Positions 48,546 through 55,870 of a stretch of 64,000 nucleotides of DNA are shown here, piece after piece. The stretch covers positions 2,356,001 through 2,420,000 of the forward strand of contig CAKKNE010000005.1 in assembly GCA_918797485.1 (NCBI GenBank). The letters run 5' to 3'. The stretch comes from Pelagomonas calceolata (lineage: Eukaryota; Sar; Pelagophyceae; Pelagomonadales; Pelagomonadaceae). The notes below the pieces were generated by a model. The model saw only the letters and a list, made by a program, of their open reading frames with translations, had not been told where the DNA came from and ran no database searches. Position 1 is the stretch's first letter. Each line of letters opens with the position of its first letter. A program made the translations under genes and the position numbers.

Positions 48546-48566
48546 CTAGTGTCAATGAGGCACTAG
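48546..48566. promoter_or_regulatory. GCTAGC-type palindromic motif, copy 12 (symmetric variant)
   Basis: CTAGTGTCAATGAG then GCACTAG, a more symmetric variant with CTAGTG/CACTAG arms, 214 bp upstream of the DUF1826 start (48332). The 344-bp gap shows no gene. Confidence 0.6.
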
Positions 48567-48676
48567 AAGTTTGTCCGCGTGACACGCACCGTATCAATAT
48601 AGCCCGCGTTGATACCAGTCCTACACCGCAACAATAGACACGATAGAACAAGCAAACATGTAAAGACAGACAAATA

Positions 48677-50191
48677 CTAGAAGCTCTTCCACGCCGGAAA
48701 CACGAGCTCCTCCTTCGTCAGGCGCCACCGCGTGTGGCGCCTCAGTTCCGCCAGGAACGCCGGCGACGCGCCGCCGTCGCCTCCTGGTGGCAATTTATTT
48801 GGCAAAGGCACGTCGGCCAGGTCGTCGGGGTGCAGCTCGCCCACGTAAAACTCGCGCAAATATAAAAAGGACTGGCGCGAGACGTGGTACAGCTCGAACA
48901 TCACGGTACTATCACAATTCAAGGCTTGTTGCGGAATAATCGAGTCCCCACCAGGATGCTCCGACAGCCATCTACTAATATCGAGGACCATGCCGTCGAG
49001 CAGCAGCCAGGTCTCGCCGCGCGGCGTCGTCTGGGAACCCTTCGCGTTCCGTCGCCGCACCTCATCCAAACGAATGGGGGACTTTCTCACCCTCTCCTCG
49101 AAGCTCCCGAGCACCTTCCTGCAATCTTCCTCGAGGCCCCGTATTTTGAGAGCGAGGGCCGCTTCTAACAATTCCGGGGCGAGCGTCGGGTCGAAGCGGA
49201 ACGGCGCCCCCCGCCTCTCGTGCTGCAGATACAGTAACACCCGATCAAAAGTGCAGCAGTCGAGCGGCACTCGTATTTCCTCCGCACTCGTGTACTTGCC
49301 CCTGCCGGCCTGCGCGGCCTTGGTCAGGGCGAGGCACGGTCGTAGCAACGCGCGCTTCACGGGGAAGACCTCGTCATCAGAACAGGTCACGTCCACGCAG
49401 TCGACCTGCTGATTTTTCGGGGGCACCTCGACTCCATTCTCCAGTAAAATGCGCGTCCCGGGCGGCGCCGCGCCGTCGGTAATCACGTAGGCGGCCGTCG
49501 AGGCCGTGACCACGCCCCGATACTCGTCGTCGTCATCATTATCCTCGTCGTCATCGTCCTCCCGGTCCGCCCGCACTTCCACGACGCGCGCCACGACAAC
49601 GACATCATCAATCGTCAGGACGTGGACCTCGGGCACCGTCACGACGCACCCGAAGCAGTGCTTCCCGAGCGACGCACTCAACTTGACCGCATCTATTGAA
49701 ACGTCCTTTGACGCGTCGCGGCGCCGCACCTCGAAGACCACCGCCGCGAGCTCCGAGTCGGGCTTGACCACAACGTCCGTGGCGCCGATGGCGGCCTCGC
49801 GCGCGTCCAGCGCCTCGTGCCGCCCGCGATAGAGCGTCATCGACGGCGCGTCGTGGACGCACACGCGGTTATTCAGGCGCTGGACGTCATTTAGAGAGAT
49901 GCAGCCTTCGGGTATGCTGTCGTCAATGACCAGGCGTTGCACGTGCGCCGGGTGCTCATGGAAGTGCACATGCACACAACCGTGCGCGTCGACCGCGTCC
50001 CGGAAGGCCGGTGGTAGGTCCCGGTAGCGCGCATAGGCGCAGGCGGATTGTGTTGGTGCGTCTACTACTTTGAGCGCGCACTGCTCCTCCTCGGTGGCGA
50101 GTTTTTTCGACGACGGCACGAGGAACTCCTTCACGTGGCCCTTGCGTATGGCGCCGGCTTGCTGGTTTTGGGTGCCGCGGCGCCAGGCCAT
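48677..50191 (-). CDS. BTB/SKP1-like and cytochrome b5 domain fusion protein
   Basis: A 504-residue single-exon protein. The N-terminal 270 residues are unassigned and beta-rich, with LVIDDSIPEGCISLNDVQRLN resembling the double-psi barrel of CDC48-type N-domains. About 265-365 forms a BTB/SKP1-like unit: VDCVDVTCSDDEVFPVKRALL, a hinge RVPLDCCTFDRVLLYLQHER, then APELLEAALALKIRGLEEDC, very like SKP1 or BTB-kelch folds. About 385-460 is a cytochrome b5 haem domain: TWLLLDGMVLDISRWLSEHPGGDSII with the axial H-P-G-G and a second His in YHVSRQSFLYLREFYVGEL. It may place a haem domain on a ubiquitin-ligase adaptor; function is inference. The frame shows no breaks. Confidence 0.8.
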   Translation of the reverse strand: MAWRRGTQNQQAGAIRKGHVKEFLVPSSKKLATEEEQCALKVVDAPTQSACAYARYRDLPPAFRDAVDAHGCVHVHFHEHPAHVQRLVIDDSIPEGCISLNDVQRLNNRVCVHDAPSMTLYRGRHEALDAREAAIGATDVVVKPDSELAAVVFEVRRRDASKDVSIDAVKLSASLGKHCFGCVVTVPEVHVLTIDDVVVVARVVEVRADREDDDDEDNDDDDEYRGVVTASTAAYVITDGAAPPGTRILLENGVEVPPKNQQVDCVDVTCSDDEVFPVKRALLRPCLALTKAAQAGRGKYTSAEEIRVPLDCCTFDRVLLYLQHERRGAPFRFDPTLAPELLEAALALKIRGLEEDCRKVLGSFEERVRKSPIRLDEVRRRNAKGSQTTPRGETWLLLDGMVLDISRWLSEHPGGDSIIPQQALNCDSTVMFELYHVSRQSFLYLREFYVGELHPDDLADVPLPNKLPPGGDGGASPAFLAELRRHTRWRLTKEELVFPAWKSF

Positions 50192-50312
50192 TTTTGCTGG
50201 CGCAGCGATGGCGTGCAGCGCAACGAGGCGTTGCAGCTGCAGTAAACGTGCGTTATGTTGCGTGGGCAGAGCCGTTTCGCACCGATTTTTGTCAAATCTC
50301 GCGTCGAAAATA

Positions 50313-50336
50313 GCTAGCGTTCTGTAAGATACTAGC
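50313..50336 (+). promoter_or_regulatory. GCTAGC-type palindromic motif, copy 13
   Basis: GCTAGCGTTCT then GTAAGATACTAGC, 122 bp upstream of the BTB/cytochrome b5 start (50191). Confidence 0.85.
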
Positions 50337-50340
50337 AGAT

Positions 50341-50403
50341 GTAGTCGAGATGGAAGATACCCTTAGCAGAGGTAGTCGAGAATGCTAGATACCCTTAGTA
50401 GAG
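50341..50403 (+). repeat. Tandem duplication, 31-bp period, over a stop codon
   Basis: GTAGTCGAGA...GATACCCTTAG occurs at 50341 and 50372 with a few mismatches. The second copy includes the stop codon of the glycosyltransferase gene (50385), so the duplication copied its 3' end into the neighbouring promoter gap. Confidence 0.8.
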
Positions 50404-51496
50404 AGTCGTCGCTGCCGCCGACGCCGTAGGGCGCAACAACACGCGGCCGCGATCCAGACGAACGACGAGACCACCGGCACGACGAGGACGTTCTTCTTGG
50501 GCCGCCCCGCGAAGGCGTCGCGCTCGTGCCACGACCGACCTCTCAGATGACCCACGAGCTTGAGCGGCGTCACTTTTCCGGTGTAGTAGCCGTCGCCGAT
50601 GATGATGACATTTCCCGCGGCGAAGGCGTGCGCGGACCGGTACTCGAGGAAGCTCTCCGTGAGGTGGACCGGTCCTGTCGTCGTCAGCACGGAGAGGAAG
50701 GGCCCGAGGAGCCGCCGCGGGAGGCTCGTCGCCTTCGCCGGCATCGTCTCCAGGACGTGTTTGAGGAACGGCGACCCCGCGCTCGCCAGCATCGTGTCCG
50801 GCGACAGAAAAGGTCCGAACTGGTCCGCGCGCGCCACTACGAGCTCCGGGCAGAGCGCGCGGACGGGCTCCCAGGACCGCCGCGCCATCACGTCGAGGTC
50901 GGCGTAGAGGCCTGCGTGGAAATCAAATGTCGCGGCGACCTCCACGCCATCGACGCGACGCCTGCGTGCACGCGACACACTTGTTGATTTCCACACAGGT
51001 AGATGCCGCCGTACTTGTGCAGAATCGCGTAGCGCGCCATGTCCGCGCGCTGGACCCAGCGCGGGTAGCTCTTGTACGTCGCCCAGAGGTGCGGATACTC
51101 GGTAAGAATCAACCAGTCGACCGCGTCCTTTGACCAGAGCACGTACTTCCACTCGTTCGCGAGCGCGCCGGGTGCCAATATGATTGGGTCCTCCACCTCG
51201 ACGGCGCGGTGGCGGTTCAGCCACGTCGCCTGCGCGCGGCGCCACGGCGACGGCATTTCTTCGTCGTCGTCCTTGAGTCCGAAAATTTGGTGGACGTACC
51301 GCGGCGGGCATTGCGGTGCGACAAACGCCGCCTCCCGCGGCGGCGTCGGTAGAAGCGCGCCTTCTGCGAAACCAATCCGAGTCCCGACGTACGCCGTAAG
51401 AGTTACGGCCGCCACAAGCGTCGTCGCAATTGCGCAGATCGCGGCGGCGGCGCGCGACCGGTAGTCGACGCGTGACCATTCGTCCGCCCGAGTCAT
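50385..51496 (-). CDS. DXD glycosyltransferase (Gly_transf_sug/OCH1-like), type II membrane protein
   Basis: Exons 51496-50995 and 50911-50385 give 342 residues. A signal anchor (RSRAAAAICAIATTLVAAVTLTAYVG) precedes the domain. Core motifs are CPPRYVHQIFG, NEWKYVLWSKDAVDWLI, then RADMARYAILHKYGGIYL...ADLDVMAR with the D-x-D nucleotide-sugar/metal site, as in OCH1 mannosyltransferases and MIPC synthases. A C-terminal hydrophobic stretch (VLVVPVVSSFVWIAAACC) near the end suggests a second span, as in MIPC synthases. It probably adds a hexose to a lipid or glycoprotein in the Golgi. An introner intron interrupts the catalytic motif itself, leaving four extra codons (L-C-L-Y) between GGIY and ADLD. 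Confidence 0.88.
50912..50998 (-). mobile_element. Introner element (intron of the DXD glycosyltransferase)
   Basis: An 87-nt element with the best-preserved ends: CTGTGTGGAAATCAAC and TTTGATTTCCACGCAG. Core GTCGCGTCGATGGCGTGGAG. Flanks GCATCTAC and GCCTCTAC match 7 of 8. Intron 50994-50912 (83 nt). The footprint is CTGT plus one duplicate. Confidence 0.93.
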
Positions 51497-51679
51497 CGAT
51501 CACTGTCCTTTATGCTATTATTAGTTTGAGAGAGCCAATTGATTCTCAGACTTGTTATGCGTGGCTGGGTTGAGCGCACGGTCTTTTGTTGATGATTTCT
51601 TTGTTAATTCTGACGTGCCTCGTGCCCCGTACCGTTAACTTACGGGGCACGCATGAAACGCCGCGAGTTAAAAAAGTGA

Positions 51680-51701
51680 GCTAGCGTCCTAAGACACTAG
51701 C
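51680..51701 (+). promoter_or_regulatory. GCTAGC-type palindromic motif, copy 14
   Basis: GCTAGCGTCCT then AAGACACTAGC, a 22-nt version, 199 bp upstream of the phosphoglycerate mutase ATG (51901) and 184 bp upstream of the divergent glycosyltransferase start. The 404-bp gap holds no gene. Confidence 0.85.
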
Positions 51702-51900
51702 CAGCATGGACTTGCGGGCGAGTGGAGCTTCATACGCAGGTGTGCTGCACAAACGCTTTAATTTCCCGTGTATTCGCTGCCCAGCAACCATCCTGCATCT
51801 TCTGCGGACATCAATCGAGGCGTATCGCACATCCAGCAGCCTTTGCAGTCGGTCATACGTACTCGCATCCTGCCCACGCCGTCGCGCATCCGCGGCAGCC

Positions 51901-53034
51901 ATGCAGAGAATGCTGCGCGCCGCCGCGCGCGCCGCGCGACGACGAGAAAACCAGCGCTCCGTCTCCACGCTCATCCTCCTGCGCCACGGCCAGTCGAAGT
52001 GGAACGGCGCGGACGCCATCTTCTCGGGCTGGGTCGACGTGCCCCTGACGGTGAAAGGAAGGGTCGAGGCCGTGGGAGCGGGCCAGTTGTTGAGAGAAAG
52101 AGGCTTCCCCGCGAAAAGGGTGGACGTCGCCTTCACGTCCAATCTACAAAGAGCGCACGAGACGTGCGAGCTGGCCCTGGCGTCGATGGCCGGCGCGCAG
52201 CAGGACACGTGGCACTCCGATCGTATTAGAAGGGACGCGCGCCTTAACGAAAGGCATTATGGGAGCTTGCAGGGCTGGCGCAAGGCCGACCCGGAGCTGG
52301 TCCAGGGTTTTGGGTCTGACATGCTCCTGAGTTGGAGAAGGACGATGGACGCCAAGCCGCCGCCCATGACGAAGGAGCACCACCACTACGATCCAGATGC
52401 GCCGCGCACGGAGACTCTGCGAGACTGCCAGAAGCGCGTCGTCGCGTGCTGGGAGACGACGATCGCGCCTGCATTATTCGAGGAGGAAAACTTACCGACG
52501 GAGATCGAGAACCGCACGATTTTGGTGGCGGCCCACTCCAATACTCTAAGGATGCTCATGGCCTACTTCGACGAGGTCGCCGACGAGAAGGTGCCGGAGC
52601 TCTACGTGCCGAACGCCGTGCCCATCATCTACCGCTTCGATCCTAGGACAAGGAAGCCGCTCTCGCGCAAGCTGGACACGCAGAGCGGCGGCTCGCACGC
52701 GCGGTGGCTCCTGTCCCCCTCAAATCACGCCCAGGTCCAGGAGGCGCTGCAAAGTGGCGGCATGCTCACGCGGGCGCTGTTCGAGTCGATCGACGTCGAG
52801 CGGAAGGGCCGGCTGACGGCGGCGGAGTTCGACGCCGGCATCAAGACGCTGATGGCCGACGCGGAGCACGTTGACTGCGTCGTCGTCGGCGTCGCGAAGA
52901 AGATCGCGCGCGAGTCCGTGACGCCGAACTGCTCCGTGTCGCTCGCCGAGTTCGAGGAGCTCGCGCAGGCGGCCGTGAGCGAGCTGCACGCCGAGGAGCA
53001 CATCGACTACGACGCGGAGCACCGGTGGGACTGA
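51901..53034 (+). CDS. 2,3-bisphosphoglycerate-dependent phosphoglycerate mutase, probably mitochondrial, with EF-hand-like tail
   Basis: From the ATG at 51901 the product has 377 residues, longer than the usual 230-250. The N-terminus (MQRMLRAAARAARRRENQR) is Arg/Ala-rich without acidic residues, a mitochondrial-type presequence. The mutase domain has the phosphohistidine site LILLRHGQSKWN, then FSGWVDVPLT, the catalytic Glu in LNERHYGSLQGW, and a second His in VAAHSNTLRML. It interconverts 3- and 2-phosphoglycerate. About 295-375 resembles paired EF hands: LFESIDVERKGRLTAAEFDAGIK (a D-x-x-x-K-G-x-L-x-x-x-E loop) and ESVTPNCSVSLAEFEELAQ. The RHGES Glu is replaced by Gln, a conservative change. 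The divergent partner is the DXD glycosyltransferase. Confidence 0.9.
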   Translation: MQRMLRAAARAARRRENQRSVSTLILLRHGQSKWNGADAIFSGWVDVPLTVKGRVEAVGAGQLLRERGFPAKRVDVAFTSNLQRAHETCELALASMAGAQQDTWHSDRIRRDARLNERHYGSLQGWRKADPELVQGFGSDMLLSWRRTMDAKPPPMTKEHHHYDPDAPRTETLRDCQKRVVACWETTIAPALFEEENLPTEIENRTILVAAHSNTLRMLMAYFDEVADEKVPELYVPNAVPIIYRFDPRTRKPLSRKLDTQSGGSHARWLLSPSNHAQVQEALQSGGMLTRALFESIDVERKGRLTAAEFDAGIKTLMADAEHVDCVVVGVAKKIARESVTPNCSVSLAEFEELAQAAVSELHAEEHIDYDAEHRWD

Positions 53035-53368
53035 CGGATTTTATATATGAGTAAAATAATTGTATCAAAATCCCTGCTGCTTTTTTTTTCTCCTGGGGGA
53101 GGAGACGCCCACCGCGACCGCGACGCGCCCGGATTCTGCCATTTTGCACGGAGGCGTCGTCGGGGGCGTCTAAGGGCTCCCTCGCGAGTCTTGCGTCGCG
53201 CGAAGCCTGTCCGTGCGGGTTCGATGGGTTTTTGCCTCGGAGGCCACTTCCTTTTTGGAGCTGCATTCGACGCCACGCAACGCGTTCGCTGTCACGAGCG
53301 AGACTCGGGACGCGTTCCACTACCGCTACCTCCGGGCTGCCTAAAAAAGCGCCGCCGCCGCACCAAAT
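53035..53368. other. Intergenic region, no gene
   Basis: It opens with an AT-rich patch just after the mutase stop (TTTTATATATGAGTAAAATA and a T9 run near 53083), a plausible 3'-end/polyadenylation signal. The rest is GC-rich. The GCTAGC palindrome is absent here. Confidence 0.4.
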
Positions 53369-54838
53369 ATGGCCACGCAGACCATCTTAGCAGAGCAGCT
53401 CAGTAAAGCGCCGCCCTCGGACCCGGTTGGGATGTACTATACGGGCAGCGAGTGGCTCCCCGGCCCGCCGCCCGCCAAAGTAACGCCCACCTCCGTGCCC
53501 GTGAAGCTCTGGCCCACGGCCGCGGCGCCGCCGCCGCGGCACCCGCGCGCGGCGCGGCGCGTCGTCTTCCGCAGCCAGTGCGCGCGCCTCGACTGGCGCG
53601 CGAAGTGGGCCGCCTCGACCAAGGCCGCGCCCTCGCTGCAGATCCAGAGCCCGAAGGCCTACGTCGAGCCCGCGAAGGACGATCTAGAAGAGAAGCTGCG
53701 CCGCGAGGCCGCCGAGGAGCTGCCGGCCGGCGCCGAGGAGGTCGTGATCGACGGCGCGCCCTACGTCCAGTACGGCGCCGACCTCGGCGGCCGCAAGCTC
53801 GAGGCCGGCCCGCTCCGGGGCAAGGTGGTCAGCGCCATCGACGTGCCGCCGCTCGCGCGCGTCGCCCGGGCGCCGGACGTCATGCCGCTCTACGACGTCG
53901 AGGGGAACCTCAAGTTACCTGGAGATGCGCCGCTCGGCGTGGCCTACGACGCGGAAGGCTTACCGGTCCCGGACTGGGACGTCGTCGAGGAGTGCGATGG
54001 CCAAGGCCGGGCGTTCATCGACGGTCGCGGCCAGCGCCATGCGAAGGTCGAGGTCCGCGGTTCCTTAGAAGATGCGGTGTTGTTAGATACGAAGCGGGCG
54101 TTCCCGGTCTGGGGCAAGCGCTTTGGTTTAGTGACACGGAAGCGCGTCGGCCGCGTCGGCACCCTTAAAGTCGACGAGGCCAAGGAGTGCTTAGAAAAGG
54201 AGTCCTTCGGCTTCCGCATGGCCGAAGCCGTCAACGTGCCTCCGTTAATTGAACTGCGCTACGGCGAGGTCCACAACGAGTGCTCTTCCGTCACGATCGT
54301 CGCGGGCCTGTCCGAGTTGCATTTATCACACAAAGAAAACATACAAGACGTGCACTACATGCTCATGGGTCTAGGATATGTCTCCTATACGCCCGTCGAT
54401 CAAGATCAGACCGGAGAGGAGGTCCCGCGGTTCTGGGGCGAGGGTATTTCTACCTCACCGTCTAAGCATTACGCCGGCGACGGCGGCGCCGTCTCCATCA
54501 AACAGCAGGGCCCGACCTACTACACGTGGCACTACCGCCTGCCGCCCTTCGTCGAGGGTTTAGCTCTGGAAGGTGAGGCCGGCGACCCGCGCGGCGGCCC
54601 CGAGGCGCTACTTAGAGCTGCTCGTCTGAAAAAGCTCGAGCTCCAACAGGAGCAATTACACGAAGAACGCGCGACGGCGCTGCGGGCGCGCGTCGCCGAG
54701 GCGGCCCAACAGCCCTGGTACCGGGACTACTTCCCGGACGGCGAGGTCGACCCGACGACGGGCGAGGTCGTCAACGCGCCGGGGACGCTGCCCGGCGAGG
54801 TCGCGATCGCGCCGTGCGACGCCGACGACAAGGAGTAG
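53369..54838 (+). CDS. Large conserved-looking protein of unknown function
   Basis: A 489-residue single-exon protein starting MATQTILAEQLSKAPPSDPVG. It is soluble, Pro/Ala-rich at the N-terminus, with no signal or membrane span. Middle segments are regular (APLGVAYDAEGLPVPDWDVVEECDGQGRAFIDGRG), and a stretch EVHNECSSVTIVAGLSELHLSHKENIQDVHYMLMGLGYVSY looks structured. The C-terminus is a charged helix (LLRAARLKKLELQQEQLHEERATALRARV) followed by an acidic Pro-rich end (YFPDGEVDPTTGEVV). I cannot assign a family. The frame is intact and longer than chance would allow, with coding-like third-base GC. Confidence 0.75.
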   Translation: MATQTILAEQLSKAPPSDPVGMYYTGSEWLPGPPPAKVTPTSVPVKLWPTAAAPPPRHPRAARRVVFRSQCARLDWRAKWAASTKAAPSLQIQSPKAYVEPAKDDLEEKLRREAAEELPAGAEEVVIDGAPYVQYGADLGGRKLEAGPLRGKVVSAIDVPPLARVARAPDVMPLYDVEGNLKLPGDAPLGVAYDAEGLPVPDWDVVEECDGQGRAFIDGRGQRHAKVEVRGSLEDAVLLDTKRAFPVWGKRFGLVTRKRVGRVGTLKVDEAKECLEKESFGFRMAEAVNVPPLIELRYGEVHNECSSVTIVAGLSELHLSHKENIQDVHYMLMGLGYVSYTPVDQDQTGEEVPRFWGEGISTSPSKHYAGDGGAVSIKQQGPTYYTWHYRLPPFVEGLALEGEAGDPRGGPEALLRAARLKKLELQQEQLHEERATALRARVAEAAQQPWYRDYFPDGEVDPTTGEVVNAPGTLPGEVAIAPCDADDKE

Positions 54839-54874
54839 ACGAACCCCCTCCCCCTCCCTTCCCCCCTAAGTGTA

Positions 54875-55447
54875 TTACTTCTGCCCCGCGGGGAGGAGCG
54901 TGTTCTTCTTCGCGAGTTCTGGGACCAATTGCTTGGCCAGGCCCGTCGTCGGCCACAGGTTGGCCAAGCACCACGACAACGTGAACGTGGGAATGATGTC
55001 CGTGAAGGGTAATAACTCCTCCGCAAACCCAAAAGCCGCGATCGCGTTCGAGGCAAATAATGCTTTGAGGAGCCCCGCCTCGACGGGCGCATACACCACA
55101 TCCGTCAATTCACCGAGCCCCGGTATCAATTCGGAAGCGTCACCCGCGAGGTCGAGAAGTAAACACCCGACGAGCTTGGCCCAGCCTTCCGCCGTCACGT
55201 CGGCGGGCTCCGGTTTGAGGCCGGAAGCGACGCGTCGCCCGAATTCGTCCATGACCGGTTTTTCTACTCTTCGTCGCACCTCGTTGATGGCGATTTTCGT
55301 GGCTATTGCGAGGCCGACGCCCTCGAGGAACGTGTGGTCCCCCGAGAGGACGTCTAATGATCTTGCCGTGGGTGGCCTCGTCTGTTTCGTCGGTGCGAGG
55401 AAACCGGTTGCACATTGTGCGAGCAGCAGGCCCGCGGTGAGTCTCAT
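54875..55447 (-). CDS. Plastid-targeted protein of unknown function, probably membrane-associated
   Basis: I start at the ATG at 55447 (190 residues) because it gives a typical stramenopile plastid leader, MRLTAGLLLAQCATGFLAPTKQTR, with cleavage before Phe in A-T-G-F-L-A-P. The body has helical segments (EGVGLAIATKIAINEVRRRVEKPVMDEF, WAKLVGCLLLDLAGDASELIPGLGELTDVVYAP). A hydrophobic region near 125-165 (ALFASNAIAAFGFAEELLPFTDIIPTFTLSWCLANL) resembles small cyanobacterial/plastid inner-membrane or thylakoid proteins of the YkvA/DUF1232 kind (E-L-I-P-G-x-G-E-L-T-D and L-P-F-T-D-I-I-P-T), so such a membership is possible. Convergent with the gene upstream (36-bp gap). Confidence 0.78.
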   Translation of the reverse strand: MRLTAGLLLAQCATGFLAPTKQTRPPTARSLDVLSGDHTFLEGVGLAIATKIAINEVRRRVEKPVMDEFGRRVASGLKPEPADVTAEGWAKLVGCLLLDLAGDASELIPGLGELTDVVYAPVEAGLLKALFASNAIAAFGFAEELLPFTDIIPTFTLSWCLANLWPTTGLAKQLVPELAKKNTLLPAGQK

Positions 55448-55870
55448 CTTGGCTGTGGATGCAGCCAAATATGGCTGAGCGATGCGGTTATTGCAACGAA
55501 TCAGTCCCAACGCAGCACAGGTTCAAAAAATATACTGCTGCGCCAGTCAATAGCAACGCTTAACGATTTATGCGGTCACACGAGTTGATTTGCGGAGGCT
55601 ACGCCATTGCCTATCCCAAGCACGCGGCTCTAGCCATGGCACCGCAGCACGCCCGTGACAAGTCGAAGAACGCTCGAATGATGTCCTGGAGGAACCCTCC
55701 GCTGCTGGGACTGCGTGCGGGTTGCTTGCAGGCTGTGCCAACATTTCAGGACCGATTGCGAGCGCACTGGCAACGTTCAGGCAGCGCAGGCTCGATCACA
55801 GCAGTGCGGCACAGTGCACCTCCCGCTTCAAAGCGGAAAATTGATCGCTGGCGTGCCCAAGAGCTCAAAA
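55448..55870. other. Divergent intergenic region, no gene
   Basis: A 423-bp gap between the plastid protein (start 55447) and the methyltransferase/DUF6816 gene (start 55871). Frames are open over part of it but carry no family-like sequence. No GCTAGC palindrome. Confidence 0.4.
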
